From NCBI RefSeq assembly GCF_003023845.1, contig NZ_PYFT01000001.1, forward strand, positions 4,712,001 to 4,776,000: 64,000 nt of DNA, read 5' to 3'. Each line of letters opens with the position of its first letter. Positions within the stretch are counted from its first letter, which is position 1. This DNA is from Adhaeribacter arboris (lineage in GTDB: Bacteria > Bacteroidota > Bacteroidia > Cytophagales > Hymenobacteraceae). Under the pieces are notes generated by a model. The model was not told the DNA's origin, made no database searches, and was given only the letters and a program-made list of their open reading frames with translations. The translations under genes and the position numbers were made by a program. This document shows, one piece after another, positions 60,832-64,000 of this stretch.

Positions 60832-62181
60832 ATGAGCGAAGAAAAAGACCTCCAAAACACGTTTCCCCATCTATCGCGGCGGGGTTTCTTTAAAGGATCA
60901 GCGGCCCTTTTAGGAGGGGCACTCATTAGCCAACTTCCGTTCGAAACCAATGCCTATGCCCGCTACGGTGCCGACGATACCATTAAAGTAGCCTTAATTG
61001 GCTGCGGTGGCCGGGGTACCGGCGCTGCCATTCAGGCGTTGAGCACCCAAGGCAAAGTGAAATTAGTAGCTATGGCCGATGCTTTCCGCGACCGGCTCGA
61101 CGAAAGTTTTACCGCCGTTTCTACTAAGTTTCCGGATAAAAGCCGGGTTGATGTACCGGAAAAAAATAAGTTTGTTGGCTTCGATGCTTACAAAAAAGCT
61201 ATTCCTTTAGCTGATGTAGTTATCTTAGCAACGCCTCCTGGTTTCCGACCTATTCATTTTGAAGAAGCGGTGAATGCGGGCAAGCACATTTTTATGGAAA
61301 AACCCGTTGCTACCGATGGCCCTGGGGTTCGTAGAGTATTAGCTGCCGCTGAAATAGCCAAAAAGAAAAATTTAAATGTGGTGGTTGGGTTACAGCGTCG
61401 TTACCAGAATGCTTACCTCGAAACTATTAAGCGCATTAACGATGGCGCCATTGGCGATATAACCAGTGCGCAGGCGTATTGGCACAATGCCGGAGTATGG
61501 GTACGTCCCCGGAAAGAAGGCCAAACCGAAATGGAATACCAAATGCGGAATTGGTACTACTTTAACTGGCTTTGCGGCGACCATATTTTAGAGCAGCACA
61601 TTCATAATATCGACGTGGTAAACTGGGTGAAAAATGATTATCCGGTATCGGCCCAAGGAATGGGTGGCCGCCAGGTGCGGAACGGAAAAGACCACGGGGA
61701 GATTTTTGACCACCACTACGTTGAATTTACTTACGCCGATGGTACAATATTTAACAGCCAATGCCGCCACCAGCCGGGCACTATGAACCGCGTTGAAGAA
61801 GTGTTTGTAGGAACAAAAGGTCGCGCTACGCTCTCTGGCGACGGAAAAGGTATTGTTACCGACTTAAAAGGCGGCTCTATTTATAACCACCGTTCTAAAA
61901 ACGATCCGGATCCGTATCAGACCGAGCACGATAAATTGTTCGCGGCTATCCGGAGCGGCAGCGTTATTAATAACGCCGAATACGGCGCAAAAAGCACCAT
62001 GACTGCCATTTTAGGTCGTAATGCTACTTATTCCGGACAAGTAATTAAATGGGACGATGCTTTAAATACCCAAATAAGCATTATGCCGGAAAAATTTGCC
62101 TGGGATGCTCCTACACCTACTAAACCCGATGCCAACGGAAACTATCCTATCCCGACTCCCGGCGTTACCCGTGTTATTTAA
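60832..62181 (+). CDS. Gfo/Idh/MocA family oxidoreductase, Tat-exported
   Basis: A 449-residue protein with a twin-arginine motif (SRRGFFKGSAALLGGALI). The Rossmann domain begins KVALIGCGGRGTGAA; the dinucleotide-linked EKP motif is E156-K157-P158 in FMEKPVATDG. The C-terminal substrate domain has WYYFNWLCGDHILEQHIHNI, with the catalytic-type His, and ends PIPTPGVTRVI. It should oxidise or reduce a sugar carbonyl with NAD(P). In related export-type clusters it forms 3-keto-sugars that an isomerase and a DUF1080 hydrolase process. It is preceded by the FGE-like gene and followed by a terminator. Confidence 0.92.
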   Translation: MSEEKDLQNTFPHLSRRGFFKGSAALLGGALISQLPFETNAYARYGADDTIKVALIGCGGRGTGAAIQALSTQGKVKLVAMADAFRDRLDESFTAVSTKFPDKSRVDVPEKNKFVGFDAYKKAIPLADVVILATPPGFRPIHFEEAVNAGKHIFMEKPVATDGPGVRRVLAAAEIAKKKNLNVVVGLQRRYQNAYLETIKRINDGAIGDITSAQAYWHNAGVWVRPRKEGQTEMEYQMRNWYYFNWLCGDHILEQHIHNIDVVNWVKNDYPVSAQGMGGRQVRNGKDHGEIFDHHYVEFTYADGTIFNSQCRHQPGTMNRVEEVFVGTKGRATLSGDGKGIVTDLKGGSIYNHRSKNDPDPYQTEHDKLFAAIRSGSVINNAEYGAKSTMTAILGRNATYSGQVIKWDDALNTQISIMPEKFAWDAPTPTKPDANGNYPIPTPGVTRVI

Positions 62182-62205
62182 ATTTTATATTTATAGTTTA
62201 TTTAG

Positions 62206-62237
62206 AAAAGCCTTCTCTCATCCGGAAGGTTTTTTTA
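62206..62237 (+). terminator. Intrinsic terminator after the Gfo/Idh gene
   Basis: Imperfect stem aaaagccttc with gaaggttttt (one G-T pair), loop of about 9 bases and a T run at the end. Confidence 0.65.
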
Positions 62238-62401
62238 TGTCAAATATTTTAGCTTGTTCTTGGGTTATTACCTTAGCGGGAGACCGGAGGTTAATAGCAT
62301 TGTTGAACAAGATTCGTTTAAATCAGGAATAAAACTCATCCGGAAACATACTGTATCTAATTTTTAAGTAACATTAAGGCAGGTACTGATTTGTCTTTCT
62401 T

Positions 62402-64000
62402 ATGCAAAATACCCTCTTCTTTTACCTTGCGCTACTCCTGGTAATTCTGTTTTTGGTAATGCTGGCCCGTCGGCTCAAAATCTCGTACCCGATTATTCTG
62501 GTTTTGGGCGGATTGCTATTGAGCTTTATTCCCGGTCTGCCGGTGCTCCACGTAGAGCCTGAACTGATATTCTTGCTTTTTCTACCGCCATTACTGTACG
62601 AAGCGGCCTGGTACACTTCCTGGAAAGAATTCTGGAAGTGGCGCCGGGTAATTGGTTCGTTTGCTTTTTTAATTGTCATTCTTACGGCCAGCGTTATTGC
62701 TTTTATTTCGCAGGCCCTCATTCCGGGTTTTACTTTGGCTTTAGGTTTCTTATTGGGGGCTATAATTTCTCCACCCGATGCGGTTTCGGCTACGTCTATT
62801 TTAAAAGATATATCGGTGCCTAAACGGATTGTTTCTATTCTGGAAGGAGAGAGTTTACTTAATGATGCGTCCAGCTTAATAGTTTTCCGGTTTGCTTTAA
62901 CCGCAGTGGTATCCGGCGGTTTTGTTTTTCACGAAGCGATTACCAGTTTTTTTGTGGTGATTATAATGGGAACGCTTGTCGGTTTAAGTGTGGCTGTTGT
63001 GTTTTACGCTATTCACCGGTGGTTGCCTACTACGCCCAGCATGGATACGGTTCTTACTTTTATAGCGCCCTACATGATGTACATCACCGCCGAAAAATTC
63101 CATTTTTCGGGAGTTTTAGCGGTGGTTAGCGGCGGCTTATTTCTGTCGCATCACAGTCACACTATGCTCAGTCACCTGAGCCGGATACGTGGCGCAAACG
63201 TGTGGGCTACCGTAGGATTTGCGCTCAACGGCTTTATTTTTATGTTAATTGGGTTACAGTTGCCGGTTATTGTGCAACAGTTAGGAGACCATATTTCCCT
63301 GAGTGAAGCCATTATTTATGGTTTGCTTATTTCATTGGTAGTAATAATTACCCGGTTACTATGTGTAATGGGCGCGTCGATTTTTACCAAATTTATTAGC
63401 CGCTACATTACGACGGCCGATAGCAACCCTGGTTGGCGAGGACCTATTATTGTGGGTTGGGCCGGTATGCGCGGCGTAGTTTCTTTAGCTTCCGCTTTAT
63501 CTATTCCATTGGTATTGAGCAACGGCGAAGCTTTCCCGCAGCGAAACCTTATTTTGTTTATCACTTTCACGGTTATCTTGGTTACGTTGGTGTTTCAGGG
63601 TTTAACCTTGCCTTACCTAATCCGCTGGGTAAACGTACAAGAAACCGATTATCCCTTATCTTTAGCCGAACAAGATTTTTTAATACGGCGAAAGTTAAAA
63701 AGAGAAGCTTTAAAATTTATCGAGGAAAAGTATCCCAGCGCAGGCGATACCAACGAATTAATAAAAAGTTTGAAGTTGCGCTTACAAAGCGATATTACCT
63801 TTTTAGATTATTTTCATCAACCCGACGTAGAAGAAAAATGGGAGAGTGAAAACATTTTGAGTTACCGGGAAATTATGACGAATTTGTTTACTCAAGAACG
63901 GCAACTATTACATACCATCAATAAGAAAGCCGAAGTAGACGAAGATGTTGTGCGCAAACACCTGACTCTGCTAGACTTGGAAGAAGAAAAGCTGCGGCAG
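62402..64000 (+). CDS. CPA1-type Na+/H+ antiporter (3' end outside window)
   Basis: Open from ATG 62402 to the window end, 533 codons, C-terminus missing. The protein begins MQNTLFFYLALLLVILFLVM and holds the membrane part of an NhaP-like cation:proton antiporter: LLFLPPLLYEAAWYTS, the ion-binding GAIISPPDAVSATSIL, LEGESLLNDASSLIVF with the conserved Asn-Asp, and the late WAGMRGVVSLASAL. After about residue 400 a soluble charged tail starts (FLIRRKLKREALKFIEEKYP) that extends beyond the edge. It exports Na+ (or K+) in exchange for protons across the inner membrane. No partner genes are visible. Confidence 0.93.
   Translation, partial: MQNTLFFYLALLLVILFLVMLARRLKISYPIILVLGGLLLSFIPGLPVLHVEPELIFLLFLPPLLYEAAWYTSWKEFWKWRRVIGSFAFLIVILTASVIAFISQALIPGFTLALGFLLGAIISPPDAVSATSILKDISVPKRIVSILEGESLLNDASSLIVFRFALTAVVSGGFVFHEAITSFFVVIIMGTLVGLSVAVVFYAIHRWLPTTPSMDTVLTFIAPYMMYITAEKFHFSGVLAVVSGGLFLSHHSHTMLSHLSRIRGANVWATVGFALNGFIFMLIGLQLPVIVQQLGDHISLSEAIIYGLLISLVVIITRLLCVMGASIFTKFISRYITTADSNPGWRGPIIVGWAGMRGVVSLASALSIPLVLSNGEAFPQRNLILFITFTVILVTLVFQGLTLPYLIRWVNVQETDYPLSLAEQDFLIRRKLKREALKFIEEKYPSAGDTNELIKSLKLRLQSDITFLDYFHQPDVEEKWESENILSYREIMTNLFTQERQLLHTINKKAEVDEDVVRKHLTLLDLEEEKLRQ

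Overview
The window comes from a Bacteroidota genome, most likely a Cytophagales/Hymenobacteraceae member of the Adhaeribacter type. This is inferred from content, not from a database match. The evidence is a giant secreted protein ending in a type IX secretion (T9SS) sorting domain, matches to the Bacteroidota promoter consensus (TTG ... TAnnTTTG), few clear Shine-Dalgarno sequences, and many lipoprotein or Tat-exported oxidoreductase and carbohydrate proteins of the DUF1501, DUF1553, DUF1080, Gfo/Idh and sugar-dehydrogenase families. No rRNA, tRNA, CRISPR array, transposase or prophage was seen.

Layout. 1-2147 (-) is the N-terminal part of a membrane-bound dehydrogenase-type lipoprotein with HEAT repeats, cut by the window edge. 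2660-3609 (+) is a two-gene unit with a pRiA4b ORF-3-like zinc protein. 3825-20165 (-) is one 5446-residue mosaic adhesin-like gene filling a quarter of the window; it is built of lectin-like, malectin, cadherin/Ig, beta-propeller and SprB-like modules and contains recent in-frame DNA duplications. 21108-28564 holds a small membrane protein, an S9 peptidase, a GNAT acetyltransferase, a PAP2 phosphatase, an amidohydrolase, a metallophosphatase and an aldo/keto reductase. 28858-30496 is an rtcB RNA ligase gene preceded by a promoter, a 24-codon leader ORF and a terminator that can be disrupted by an alternative helix. 30786-33321 has a PfkB-family sugar kinase, a Panacea-domain antitoxin-like gene with a small membrane-protein partner, and a 38-residue gene. 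33727-36116 is feoAB (ferrous iron uptake). 36369-41122 (-) is a DUF1501/DUF1553 pair. 41565-45242 has an AraC regulator, a YciI protein, an AT-rich membrane gene beside a frameshifted lipoprotein remnant, a TMEM220-like protein and a beta-barrel protein. 45371-51465 has an M28 peptidase, ispF, pncB, a DUF1080 protein and a luciferase-like oxidoreductase. 52078-53921 has an AhpD-like protein and a GAF-DHp/receiver pair with no ATPase domain. 54240-62181 carries a sugar-dehydrogenase/cytochrome c/CBM6 fusion, an NAD(P)-binding protein, a sugar isomerase/epimerase, an FGE-like protein and a Gfo/Idh/MocA oxidoreductase. 62402-64000 is the start of a CPA1 Na+/H+ antiporter.

How the genes fit together. 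Much of the window serves extracytoplasmic polysaccharide and sugar handling: binding modules in the giant protein, secreted dehydrogenase-like propellers, a keto-glycoside-hydrolase-type DUF1080 protein, a Tat-exported isomerase and a Gfo/Idh enzyme. Housekeeping genes (ispF, pncB, feoAB) are scattered between them. The most distinctive regulatory observation is the candidate transcription attenuator in front of rtcB. The Panacea/membrane-protein pair and the ATPase-less histidine-phosphotransfer pair come next.
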